A stretch of DNA of 64,000 nucleotides. Origin: JARRPM01 sp963765545 (GTDB taxonomy: Bacteria > Pseudomonadota > Gammaproteobacteria > Pseudomonadales > Halieaceae). The position numbers were made by a program, and so were the translations under genes. Below, one piece after another: positions 25,862-33,304 of this stretch. The DNA lies in NCBI GenBank assembly GCA_963765545.1, contig CAVXWW010000007.1, positions 49,716 through 113,715 of the forward strand, written 5' to 3'. The stretch's first letter is position 1, and the number at the start of each line of letters is the position of its first letter. The notes under the pieces were generated by a model. The model searched no databases. It was not told the DNA's origin and worked only from the letters and a program-made list of their open reading frames with translations.

Positions 25862-27955
25862 TCACTGAACCGACACATCCTGCTGTGCAGCGACGGAAAG
25901 CATGATGGATAAGGGCAGGTCTCGAGACGATGTACCCAGGCGTACCTCGTGCTGGAGGCCCTCGAGCACCCAGGCTCCCTGCGTGACGTCGTAGTATGCC
26001 AGGCTGCTCACGGCCAAAGGTATCTCAACCGTCTGGGTCTCTCCAGGCTCGAGCAAGACCCTGGCAAATCCCTTGAGCTCGCGCTCGGCACGCGGCACGA
26101 GGGAGTCCGGGTAATTGACGTAGAGTTGAACCACCTCGGCCCCTGCCCGGGTGCCGGTGTTCTTCACGTCGACGCTGAAGCGCACCACATCACCAGCGCC
26201 TGCCTGATTCTGGCTGGCGCGCAGCCGCTCGATCGTAAAGCTCGTGTAACTCAAGCCAAATCCAAATGGAAACTCAGGCGTCGAGCCATTTCTATCGAGA
26301 TAGCGATAACCGTGAAAATACTGGTAGGTCACTTCGAGCGATTCGTTATCAAAAGGCGGCAATTGCTCGAGACTGGCAGGAAACGTGATCGGTAATTTCC
26401 CGGAGGGGTTTGCCTCCCCGAACAGAAGATCCGCAATCGCGTAGCCTCCCATTTGGCCCGGGTACCACACCATCAGCAGCGCTTCTATATCGGCGAGCCA
26501 GTCTCCCATGGTGATCGCGCCGCCACCTTCGAGGACCACGATGGTGCGGTCATTGACAGCGGCAACGTCCCTGACAAGTTGGGTACGTTGCGCCGAAAGC
26601 CCGAGCTCGAGTCGGTCGCCCGCACCGATGAGCCCCTCACCCTCGTCTGCTGCGGTGAGCCCGGTCACGACGATCACCGCGTCTGCCGCTTGCACCCTTG
26701 CCAGATCAGCCGGCTCCAGGACGTCCTTACCAATATGATCGATCGCGACCACGTCGCCAAAGAGCTCTTCAATCCCCTGCAGCGCAGTCACCACAAAGGC
26801 CGGTCGTGTGCTGCTGCTCCCGCTATCGCCGGTGTTGGGCATATCAGCCAGGGCGCCTGCAACGACGATTCGCGGGTGTGCGCTCGCGCTCAAAGGCAGG
26901 ACTCCCGCATTGTTCTTGAGGAGCACAGACCCATTGACCGCCACATCGCGCGCCAGGGCCAAATGGGCTTTACTGCCAATCTCACTCAGGTCGAGCCCGC
27001 TCGGCCGGTCGAGCCCGAACTCGAGCTTTTTGCGCACCATCCGGCTGACCGCCTCGTCGATGACTGACTCCGGAACACGGCCACCTGTGACCGCTGCGAG
27101 CAGATTATCTCCGTAGAACCTCGCAACCGGCATCTCGAGATCGAGGCCGTTGAGAGCAGAGCCGAGAGTAGACTGGGTACCTAATACCCAATCCGACAAC
27201 ACGAAGCCGTCGAAACCCCAATCGGTCTTGAGGATCTGCCTCAACAGCTGTTCGTTCTCGCCGCAAAACTGTGCATTAACTGAGTTATAGGCACTCATGA
27301 CAGAAGCCGCTTTACCTTCAATTACCGCAGCTCGAAATTGCGGCAGGTAGACTTCCCGCAAGGTGCGCTCGTCAATCGTCACGTTCACCTGGAATCGCGT
27401 GTCCTCGATGCTGTTCACGGCAAAGTGCTTTGGATTGGCCAGTACATAGTCCTGAGCGCCCCGCACGAAGGCCACCGCCATCCGCGCCAGGTGATGCACA
27501 TCCTCACCGTAGGTCTCCTGGGACCGGCCCCAGCTCGGGTGGCGAAGATTGTTGATGGTGGGGGCGAGCAGTACATTTCCGCCGGCGGCTCGCAGTTCGC
27601 GGCCCATGGCTGCACCCACGCGCTGCTCGAGCCGGGGATCCCAGGTAGCGCCGCGGGCCATACCCACGGGAAACGTCGTCGCACCCTCGACGGTTCCGAC
27701 TCCCCTGGGACCGTCCGCCATCTTGAACGGAGGAAGACCCAGCCGCTCCACACCGGGAACCGTCCAGAATTGTTCGCCTTCGGGAAGTAAGACGGAACCC
27801 TCACCCGCCATCTGGGCGACCTTCTCCTCGAGTGTCATTTGCGCGACAAGAGCCGGGACTGATTGCTCGATATCATTACCTGTGCTGTCGTTATCGCTAT
27901 CACTACAGGCTATCAGGAGGCAAAGGGCAAGTAAGACGAGTGTTGGTTTTTTCAT
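25862..27955 (-). CDS. bglX: Glycoside hydrolase family 3 beta-glucosidase, lipoprotein
   Basis: A 697-residue GH3 enzyme with a lipobox (LLIAC, Cys17), so it is probably a periplasmic or outer-membrane lipoprotein. The TIM-barrel domain (about 30-330) carries DGPRGVG, KHFAVN near 176 and the nucleophile Asp255 in GFVLSDW. The second alpha/beta domain (about 340-560) includes VVLEGGGAITMGDW and FGEANPSGKLPITFP. The C-terminal fibronectin-III-like domain has LFEYxxG-like FGFGLSYTSF and TGTRAGAEVVQLYVNYP. It would release terminal beta-linked sugars from oligosaccharides. It lies between two copies of a 134-bp repeat. The bglX symbol is by family only. Confidence 0.88.
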   Translation of the reverse strand: MKKPTLVLLALCLLIACSDSDNDSTGNDIEQSVPALVAQMTLEEKVAQMAGEGSVLLPEGEQFWTVPGVERLGLPPFKMADGPRGVGTVEGATTFPVGMARGATWDPRLEQRVGAAMGRELRAAGGNVLLAPTINNLRHPSWGRSQETYGEDVHHLARMAVAFVRGAQDYVLANPKHFAVNSIEDTRFQVNVTIDERTLREVYLPQFRAAVIEGKAASVMSAYNSVNAQFCGENEQLLRQILKTDWGFDGFVLSDWVLGTQSTLGSALNGLDLEMPVARFYGDNLLAAVTGGRVPESVIDEAVSRMVRKKLEFGLDRPSGLDLSEIGSKAHLALARDVAVNGSVLLKNNAGVLPLSASAHPRIVVAGALADMPNTGDSGSSSTRPAFVVTALQGIEELFGDVVAIDHIGKDVLEPADLARVQAADAVIVVTGLTAADEGEGLIGAGDRLELGLSAQRTQLVRDVAAVNDRTIVVLEGGGAITMGDWLADIEALLMVWYPGQMGGYAIADLLFGEANPSGKLPITFPASLEQLPPFDNESLEVTYQYFHGYRYLDRNGSTPEFPFGFGLSYTSFTIERLRASQNQAGAGDVVRFSVDVKNTGTRAGAEVVQLYVNYPDSLVPRAERELKGFARVLLEPGETQTVEIPLAVSSLAYYDVTQGAWVLEGLQHEVRLGTSSRDLPLSIMLSVAAQQDVSVQ

Positions 27956-28253
27956 CGGACAAAGTTAACGAATATCAGCTTTAAGCGCAAAGTAGTACAA
28001 GACCAACATCATTACCAGTGCCCCTTACCTGGACCTCAGCGAGCTCGCCCGCCCGGCAGTAGCTATTCCCCGCCTTTCACAGAATTCCACCGGCAAAGCG
28101 AGGCAAAGGTGCGCAGCGCCTTCCCAACAAGGAAGTAGCTTCACCTGCTGAGCGTCACGCGGCGAGAGCCTGAGAATCATAAGCCGCCTCCCCCGGGCCG
28201 GAATGTCCATAATCTATGGTGGGCTCACCCCGGACACCAAGAGGAGACGACCG

Positions 28254-29270
28254 ATGACACTTTACGGCGGAATAGACCTGCACAGCAACAATGTGATGAT
28301 TTCGATTATTGACGCCCAGGATCACCTGGTATTTGAAAGGCGGCTGGCCAACAACCTATCGAGTATCCAGTCTCACCTGGATCCCTATCGCTCGAGGCTT
28401 GATGGGCTTGTGGTCGAATCGACCTACAACTGGTATTGGTTGGTAGATGGCTTGGCTGAACAAGGATATGACGTCCACCTTGCCAACACAACGGCCATCC
28501 AGCAGTACAGCGGGATCAAGTATACCGACGATGCGTCGGATGCCCGTTATCTGGCGCAACTGCTGCGCTTGGGTATCCTGCCCGAAGGGTACATCTACCC
28601 GCCGGAACAGCGGTCGATTAGAGACCTGTTCCGACGTCGGTTGCTACTGGTTCGCCAGCGTACCATGCAGCACCATAGCCTTCAGAGCCTGATTGCCCGC
28701 CACAGCGGCATCCGTCTGAGCGCCCAACAGGTTAAGCAACTCAAATCCGGTGACCTGAAGGCGTACTTCCGCTATCCAGCCAGCCTGGAGACGGCGCGGC
28801 TACTGCACCGCCAAATGGCACAGCTATCGCAGGCCATCGACCAGATCGAAAAGGGAGTTGGCGCGCAATGCCAGGAATCGGCTGATTATGACCTGATCAC
28901 GAGCATACCGGGCGTGGGAGCTATCCTCGGTAAGAGCATTCTACTGGAAACCGGACCCATCGAGCGGTTTCCCGCGGTGGGCAATTATGTGTCCTACGCG
29001 CGCTGTACACCGACGGCAAGAATCAGCAATGGCAAACAGAAGGGCCAGGGGAACCGCAAAAATGGCAATCGGTATCTGGCGATGGCGTTTGTTGAAGCGG
29101 CGCATTATGCGGCTATCTGGGATCCGACGATCAAGCGTTTTTACCAACGTCGGCAACGGCGGGTCCATACGATGGTGGCGAAGAAAACCGTGGCGAACAA
29201 GCTGGCCAGAGCCTGTTACCACATGTTGAAGCGGCAGGAGCGATTTGATGTAAAACGCGCATTCTCATAA
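28254..29270 (+). CDS. IS110-family recombinase (transposase)
   Basis: A 338-residue DEDD recombinase. The RuvC-like N-terminal domain has GGIDLHSNNVMISIID with the first Asp, VVESTYNWYWLVDGL with Glu, and KYTDDASDARYLAQLL with the two Asp residues. The C-terminal Transposase_20 domain has LITSIPGVGAILGKSIL and, after the proposed Ser-containing site, GNYVSYARCTP...NRYLAMAF. ATG 28254 is chosen because the family begins with GGIDLH and a GAGGAG site lies 6 to 11 bases upstream. It is intact. Confidence 0.92.
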   Translation: MTLYGGIDLHSNNVMISIIDAQDHLVFERRLANNLSSIQSHLDPYRSRLDGLVVESTYNWYWLVDGLAEQGYDVHLANTTAIQQYSGIKYTDDASDARYLAQLLRLGILPEGYIYPPEQRSIRDLFRRRLLLVRQRTMQHHSLQSLIARHSGIRLSAQQVKQLKSGDLKAYFRYPASLETARLLHRQMAQLSQAIDQIEKGVGAQCQESADYDLITSIPGVGAILGKSILLETGPIERFPAVGNYVSYARCTPTARISNGKQKGQGNRKNGNRYLAMAFVEAAHYAAIWDPTIKRFYQRRQRRVHTMVAKKTVANKLARACYHMLKRQERFDVKRAFS

Positions 29271-29614
29271 CGGTTTAACAGGGTGCCGAGATCGAAGCGG
29301 GGTTGACGACAAGTCCACGGAGTCTGAGTATCCGGCACCCTGTACCTGTTAATGCGCAAGGTTTTTTGGGAAGTGCCCTCCAGTCGAGCCCACGTGAGGC
29401 TGACTGCGAGTCCGGAACCTGAATCTAATTGGCCGGCTGGGGGTACCAACGATTTTATGGGGCGGCGACGCCGCCAGGGGCTGCCCGGTGATGGCCCATG
29501 GCCAAAGGAACAGCCTTGATCCTGATAGGTGACTGAAGCACTTCACAGAAGTAGCTCAACGGTAAAAGTTGGGAGCACCCACCAGGAGCCTTGCAACAAC
29601 AAGGGAATAAAGAT
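29271..29614 (+). ncRNA. Candidate bridge/seek RNA region of the intact IS1111-type element
   Basis: About 345 bases of non-coding DNA lie between the recombinase stop and the right sub-terminal repeat. Local inverted repeats are visible, such as GGCGGCGACGCCGCC at about 29461 and GGTGATGGCCCATGGCC. In IS1111 relatives this is where the guide RNA is encoded. The ends of the RNA and its guide loops cannot be drawn by eye. Confidence 0.4.
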
Positions 29615-29687
29615 CCCGGGGGAGTTATTGTCCTATTGACACCGAGCGGCTTATAGGTGCCCCGCTTTATCGGGTATGACTCGGGCG

Positions 29688-29757
29688 CAGGCGCGTGGTA
29701 ACAGACGCGTGGTAACAGGCGCGTGGTAACAGGCGCGTGGTAACAGGCGCGTGATAA
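29688..29757. repeat. Five tandem 14-bp repeats
   Basis: CAGGCGCGTGGTAA is repeated five times head to tail, with one change in unit 2 (CAGACGCG) and one in unit 5 (GTGATAA). It is short, non-coding and lies between the IS110 element and the second 134-bp repeat. Confidence 0.9.
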
Positions 29758-29868
29758 CAGCGCCTGAAACGCGTTTTTCCGATGATATCGAGGTCTGCGG
29801 TCGCTGTGGCGGGTCTGTCAGGGTCATTGCTTGCCCTCCTGCGTGCTGCAGTCCAGGGATGGACGAAC

Positions 29869-30001
29869 ATGAATTGCAAGCTCACCGATGCGGGCACCAT
29901 TTCAGAAGAATAGGCTAACTTTTCGCGAGGATTTAAGACTCAGCAACTAAGCCAGCGCAGACAATTTACTCACAACACCTCTTTTATCCCACCTATACTT
30001 G
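29869..30001. repeat. 134-bp dispersed repeat, copy 2
   Basis: Partner of 25301-25434, same orientation, ending in the same ATCCCACCTATACTTG motif. The two copies bracket the acyl-CoA dehydrogenase fragment, the GH3 gene and the IS110 element. Confidence 0.85.
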
Positions 30002-30224
30002 CCTCTGAGTAAGGACTGACAGCGAAGTCCAGGCCAATCTAATCCGCTTTATCTGGCGGCAGCCCACTACCTCGCCTTAACTTGTCAGGGCCGGGCGGCG
30101 ATCGCAGAACGGACAAGTGCCCGCCTTCCGGCGTCTGGATGAGCTTGTGACCTTGAAAGAAGCCATGGGTGACATACGCGAGCGTTCGTGTGCCGGTTTC
30201 GCACGCGAACATTACTCCCGGACA

Positions 30225-30480
30225 GTGTGAAAGCCGGCATTTACTTGCTGTTGCACCGACTGTCACTGACAAACTAGATAATTTATTGCTGTAAAACAGT
30301 AGGACCGGCGCGGCCAAACACTGTAAATATCGCTCAATGACGTACCGGAGGAAGGACCTCGGGCCTATCGAGGTAAACCCTGGCAGCGCAAGCTAATGAT
30401 CTCAGCTGACCTTTTCAGCATTCAACCACGGACTCTGGAAACTACAGGGTGGTTACGTTGGCACTACCACACGCTGACAT
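30225..30480 (+). pseudogene. Decayed integrase-core transposase N-terminus (probable)
   Basis: Plus-strand pieces AGIYLLLHRLSL and, after frame breaks, ISADLFSIQPRTL...WLRWHYHT resemble the start (GVIYLLFHLL) and the SAVIIKPSTLLQFH segment of the transposase at 23171. No frame survives. The DNA between 30002 and 30225 has an open minus-strand stretch I do not recognise. Confidence 0.4.
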
Positions 30481-30484
30481 TTTT

Positions 30485-30700
30485 TTAGCCATCGATCGGG
30501 TTTTTTCCTATATGCCTGGCGACCCGATTGATCAATTCCCGCAGTTCACCAGCTTTACCCTGGTGGATCGCGCTACGATCGGTCTTGACCTTCTCTTGAT
30601 GGTAATAGGCAGTTAGTTCCGGCAGCGCGTCAGCCAGCAGACTCTGCAGCTCGTCAATCCGCTCCTGAAGTGAGCTTACATCCTTCCTGGTGTTGGTCAT
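30485..30700 (-). CDS. Small coiled-coil protein, function unknown
   Basis: A 71-residue, highly charged helical protein (SLQERIDELQSLLADALPEL, then QGKAGELRELINRVARHIG) with an AGGA site about nine bases before its ATG at 30700. The heptad-like Leu spacing at residues 10-27 suggests a short coiled coil. It has no recognisable family and no operon partner. It could be a real small gene or the end of a larger lost one. Confidence 0.45.
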   Translation of the reverse strand: MTNTRKDVSSLQERIDELQSLLADALPELTAYYHQEKVKTDRSAIHQGKAGELRELINRVARHIGKNPIDG

Positions 30701-30994
30701 GGTTCAGCGTCCTATATGGCGTTAATCTGATTATAGACGGTTTCAAAGAGCGGCTACCGACCAGGGTCGAGCAATTACATGAGGGGACATGTATAAGACG
30801 GATAAAAGGGCTATCGGCGAAAAATTTCTTTCAGTATCCCGATGCGTTACATGCATTGAACCAGGCGATGGCCATCCAGTTTGCTCAAATCACGCATGCA
30901 TTGGTCCACTTGCAAATCCTTTGTGGTCGCTTCCAGGCTGTAGCCCACAGAATTCCATGCCGACCAAATGTTCAGTGGCGTCCGGGCTGATTGA

Positions 30995-31213
30995 ACGGCG
31001 ATAACGCGGGTTCTGCTACCGCGCGCCCTCTCCCGCGATCAGGGGGCCTGGGTGAACTGGCTGCTGTACAACGTGGGCAGGGCGGTGGGCCTGAAGGATA
31101 CGCGCCAGCGCGCCATTAGCTCCAGCCAGGTCGATCTTGTGCTCAGCGCCCTGCTGCGCATGGAGAAACAGGCCGACCGGTTAACCGGGATTGCCATGCA
31201 GTACGCGTCCTGA
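30995..31213 (+). pseudogene. 3' remnant of an unidentified gene
   Basis: An open plus-strand frame without a good start ends at TGA 31211. It reads GAWVNWLLYNVGRAVGLKD, then RQRAISSSQVDLVLSALLRM, then QADRLTGIAMQYAS. The codon choice and amphipathic helix pattern look like genuine protein sequence, but I cannot name the family. It is probably the surviving tail of a disrupted gene. The stretch 30701-30994 shows nothing convincing. Confidence 0.35.
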
Positions 31214-31261
31214 TAATCGTCAACTGCCATGGTGACGCCCCGCTCGGAAGACCGAGCCGGA

Positions 31262-31900
31262 TCAGTAACCTAAAAACAGTATCGAGGCGCCGCACAGGCT
31301 GATCGTCGCCCCTGCCAACGCGTGACCATAACGCGACATTCCCGGGAAGTGAAATTTACGCAGGCCATAATAGCTCAGCGCCACAGCGGCTATCATGGTC
31401 AGCAAGGTGGCCGCCCCGAACGCGACAGTCACCAGCAGTACACCTGCCAGGCTGGCCTTTGCAGCAGGGTACATCAAGATTGGAATAAGTGGCTCGCAGG
31501 GACCCAGAATAAAAACAATGAAAATTATCCATTGCGGGTGCGCGCTGCTGTGGCGATGGGTTTCGTTTCGCCCGGCATAGCGGATGCCCCAGGCCAGGTA
31601 AAGCAGGCCGAAACTAAATAGCAGCCAGGCAGCGAGGTCGCCGCGCCAGCCTTCTATCAGCATCACGTCGCCCACTTCCGCCTGGACCCAGATGCCAACC
31701 AGACCCAGGGACACCGAGCCCAGGATATGGCCAAAGCCACAGATCACGGTAATCGACAGTACCTTACTCCACGACCACCGCCGCGCCACTGCCATCGACA
31801 CAAAGGGAAGGTAGTGGTCGGGCCCCAGCAGCGTATGCAAAAAGCCGATGCTGGCGGCGCTCGCCAGTAAAATAATCAATTCGGGACTGAGTACTGCCAT
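31262..31900 (-). CDS. UreH/TauE-type nickel permease-like protein beside the hydrogenase
   Basis: A 212-residue membrane protein of about six segments, paralogous to 17850-18563. It shares LLGPDHYLPF near residue 20 and ILGPCEPLIPILMYPAA. The connecting loop is short with only a few His (ETHRHSSAHPQ). The ATG at 31900 matches the start of the paralogue (LSPELIILLASAASIGFLHT); the longer frame to 31984 would add a Cys-rich tail without support. It is transcribed away from the hydrogenase operon from a shared 291-bp gap and most likely supplies nickel, taking the place of HupE, which is absent. Efflux is the alternative. Confidence 0.75.
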   Translation of the reverse strand: MAVLSPELIILLASAASIGFLHTLLGPDHYLPFVSMAVARRWSWSKVLSITVICGFGHILGSVSLGLVGIWVQAEVGDVMLIEGWRGDLAAWLLFSFGLLYLAWGIRYAGRNETHRHSSAHPQWIIFIVFILGPCEPLIPILMYPAAKASLAGVLLVTVAFGAATLLTMIAAVALSYYGLRKFHFPGMSRYGHALAGATISLCGASILFLGY

Positions 31901-31996
31901 CGCGGCGTTTCCCGTAAGCAAACAACAACAATGACCCGGAATGGATTCACTTGCGGGCCTTCCCAGCAGCTTATCGGACCTCATGCGATCGCGTTA

Positions 31997-32010
31997 TTGA
32001 CTTGCGTCAA
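31997..32010. promoter_or_regulatory. FNR/FixK/Anr-like palindrome in the permease-hydrogenase gap
   Basis: TTGACTTGCGTCAA is a perfect TTGAC-N4-GTCAA palindrome and fits the FNR/FixK consensus TTGAY-N4-RTCAA. It lies 97 bp before the permease start and 182 bp before the hydrogenase small-subunit start. A GATAAG hexamer at 31971-31976 on the minus side and a TATAAG at 32041-32046 on the plus side could serve as -10 elements, though neither is at the exact class II distance. Induction under low oxygen would suit a hydrogenase operon. Confidence 0.55.
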
Positions 32011-32191
32011 TATTCCGTCTGTATTTCCAGCGGGTCCATTTATAAGGTGGTATAGATAAATGCTATTGGTAATTGTCCGCGAGCTGGTGATAGCGGGTGA
32101 AATAACGAAAACAAGCCAAGCGGTCAGCGTCTTATACGTTGATTGACGCCTCCGCTGACTGAGTGTCTTTACCTGGCACGGAGATTTCCCC

Positions 32192-33292
32192 ATGGCCTCG
32201 AATCTATCGTTCTACGACGTTTTTCGCCAGCAGGGCATCAGCAGGCGATCATTCAACAAGTTCTGCTCGATAACCGCCGCATCACTGGGCCTGGGCCCGA
32301 GTTTCGCCCCCCGCATAGCCCACGCCATGGAAACCAAACGACGCACCCCGGTGATCTGGCTGAACGGCTTGGAATGTACCTGTTGTTCCGAGAGCTTCAT
32401 CCGCTCCAGCCACCCCCTGGTATCGGATATGGTGCTTTCCATGTTGTCGCTGGATTACTCGGAGGTACTGATGGCCGCTGCCGGCCACCAGGCAGAGGCC
32501 GCGCTGCAGGAAACCCTGCGCGACAATTACGGCGAGTACATCCTCGCAGTGGAGGGTAACCCCCCCCTGAACGAGGACGGTATGTTCTGCATAGTCGGTG
32601 GGCGCCCCTTCATCGAGCAGTTGCAAGAGATGGCCGCCGGAGCCAGCGCAGTCATCGCCTGGGGCTCCTGCGCTTCCAACGGTTGCGTACAGGCCGCCAA
32701 ACCCAACCCAACCCAGGCCACCCCTATCCACAAGGTGATCCGCGACAAGCCTATTATCAAGGTTCCCGGCTGCCCGCCCATCGCCGAGGTCATGACCGGT
32801 GTCATCACCTACATGCTGACCTTCGGCGAGATCCCGCCACTGGACCGCCTCGGGCGGCCCAAAATGTTCTATGGCCAGCGCATCCACGACAAGTGCTACC
32901 GGCGCCCACACTTCGATGCGGGCCAGTTCGCCGAAGCCTGGGACGACGAGAACTCCCGCAAGGGATACTGCCTTTACAAGATGGGTTGCCGCGGCCCCAC
33001 CACCTATAACGCCTGTTCCACCGTGCGTTGGAACGACGGCGTGTCCTTTCCCATCCAGTCGGGGCACGGCTGTATCGGCTGTTCCGAGGAGAACTTCTGG
33101 GATAACGGCCCCTTCTATGAGCGCCTGGCAAGGATCAATACACCATTGGGCGCGGAATCCGACGCGGATAAAATCGGCCTGGGGGCCGTTATCGGGGTTG
33201 GGACAGCGGTTGCCGTGCATGCGGCTGCCAGCGCCCTGCAGCGCGCCCGTTCTGCATCCGACAATGACCGCAGCCCGGCCAAGGTCGATTAG
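32192..33292 (+). CDS. hupS: [NiFe] uptake hydrogenase small subunit, oxygen-tolerant type
   Basis: The electron-transfer subunit (366 residues) of a membrane-bound uptake hydrogenase. It has a Tat signal SRRSFNKF at 17-24, with cleavage near AHA-METK. The proximal cluster region has Cys62, Cys64 and Cys65 (ECTCC), Cys160, Cys165 and Cys194. The spacing is the same as the six-cysteine set of E. coli Hyd-1 (17, 19, 20, 115, 120, 149), which forms the 4Fe-3S cluster of O2-tolerant enzymes. Ligands of the medial and distal clusters follow (HDKCYRR, GYCLYKMGCRG, GCIGCSE). A C-terminal helix (about 328-349) anchors it to the membrane next to cytochrome b. It is the first gene of the array. Confidence 0.97.
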   Translation: MASNLSFYDVFRQQGISRRSFNKFCSITAASLGLGPSFAPRIAHAMETKRRTPVIWLNGLECTCCSESFIRSSHPLVSDMVLSMLSLDYSEVLMAAAGHQAEAALQETLRDNYGEYILAVEGNPPLNEDGMFCIVGGRPFIEQLQEMAAGASAVIAWGSCASNGCVQAAKPNPTQATPIHKVIRDKPIIKVPGCPPIAEVMTGVITYMLTFGEIPPLDRLGRPKMFYGQRIHDKCYRRPHFDAGQFAEAWDDENSRKGYCLYKMGCRGPTTYNACSTVRWNDGVSFPIQSGHGCIGCSEENFWDNGPFYERLARINTPLGAESDADKIGLGAVIGVGTAVAVHAAASALQRARSASDNDRSPAKVD

Positions 33293-33304
33293 AGGGATTG
33301 AGCA

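Larger units (their letters stand above)
28188..29624 (+). mobile_element. IS110-family (IS1111-type) element, apparently intact
   Basis: The recombinase gene is framed by CTCCCCCGGG at 28188-28197 and its inverse at 29615-29624. As in IS1111-type elements, the ends are sub-terminal repeats, and a long non-coding stretch (about 345 bp) follows the gene. The exact outer ends are not certain. Confidence 0.65.

Noticed and set aside
29692..29760. Possible CRISPR array from the evenly repeated units
   Set aside because: The 14-bp units are directly adjacent with no spacers and no cas genes are nearby.
30670..30990. Plus-strand 106-codon frame as a gene
   Set aside because: No ribosome site, no recognisable family, and biased composition; the region looks like decayed DNA.
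32176..32192. TGGCACG followed by TTTCC just before the hydrogenase start, resembling a sigma-54 promoter
   Set aside because: The -12 element lacks GC and the site abuts the ATG, leaving no room for a transcript start and leader; the GGAG inside it is better read as the ribosome site.
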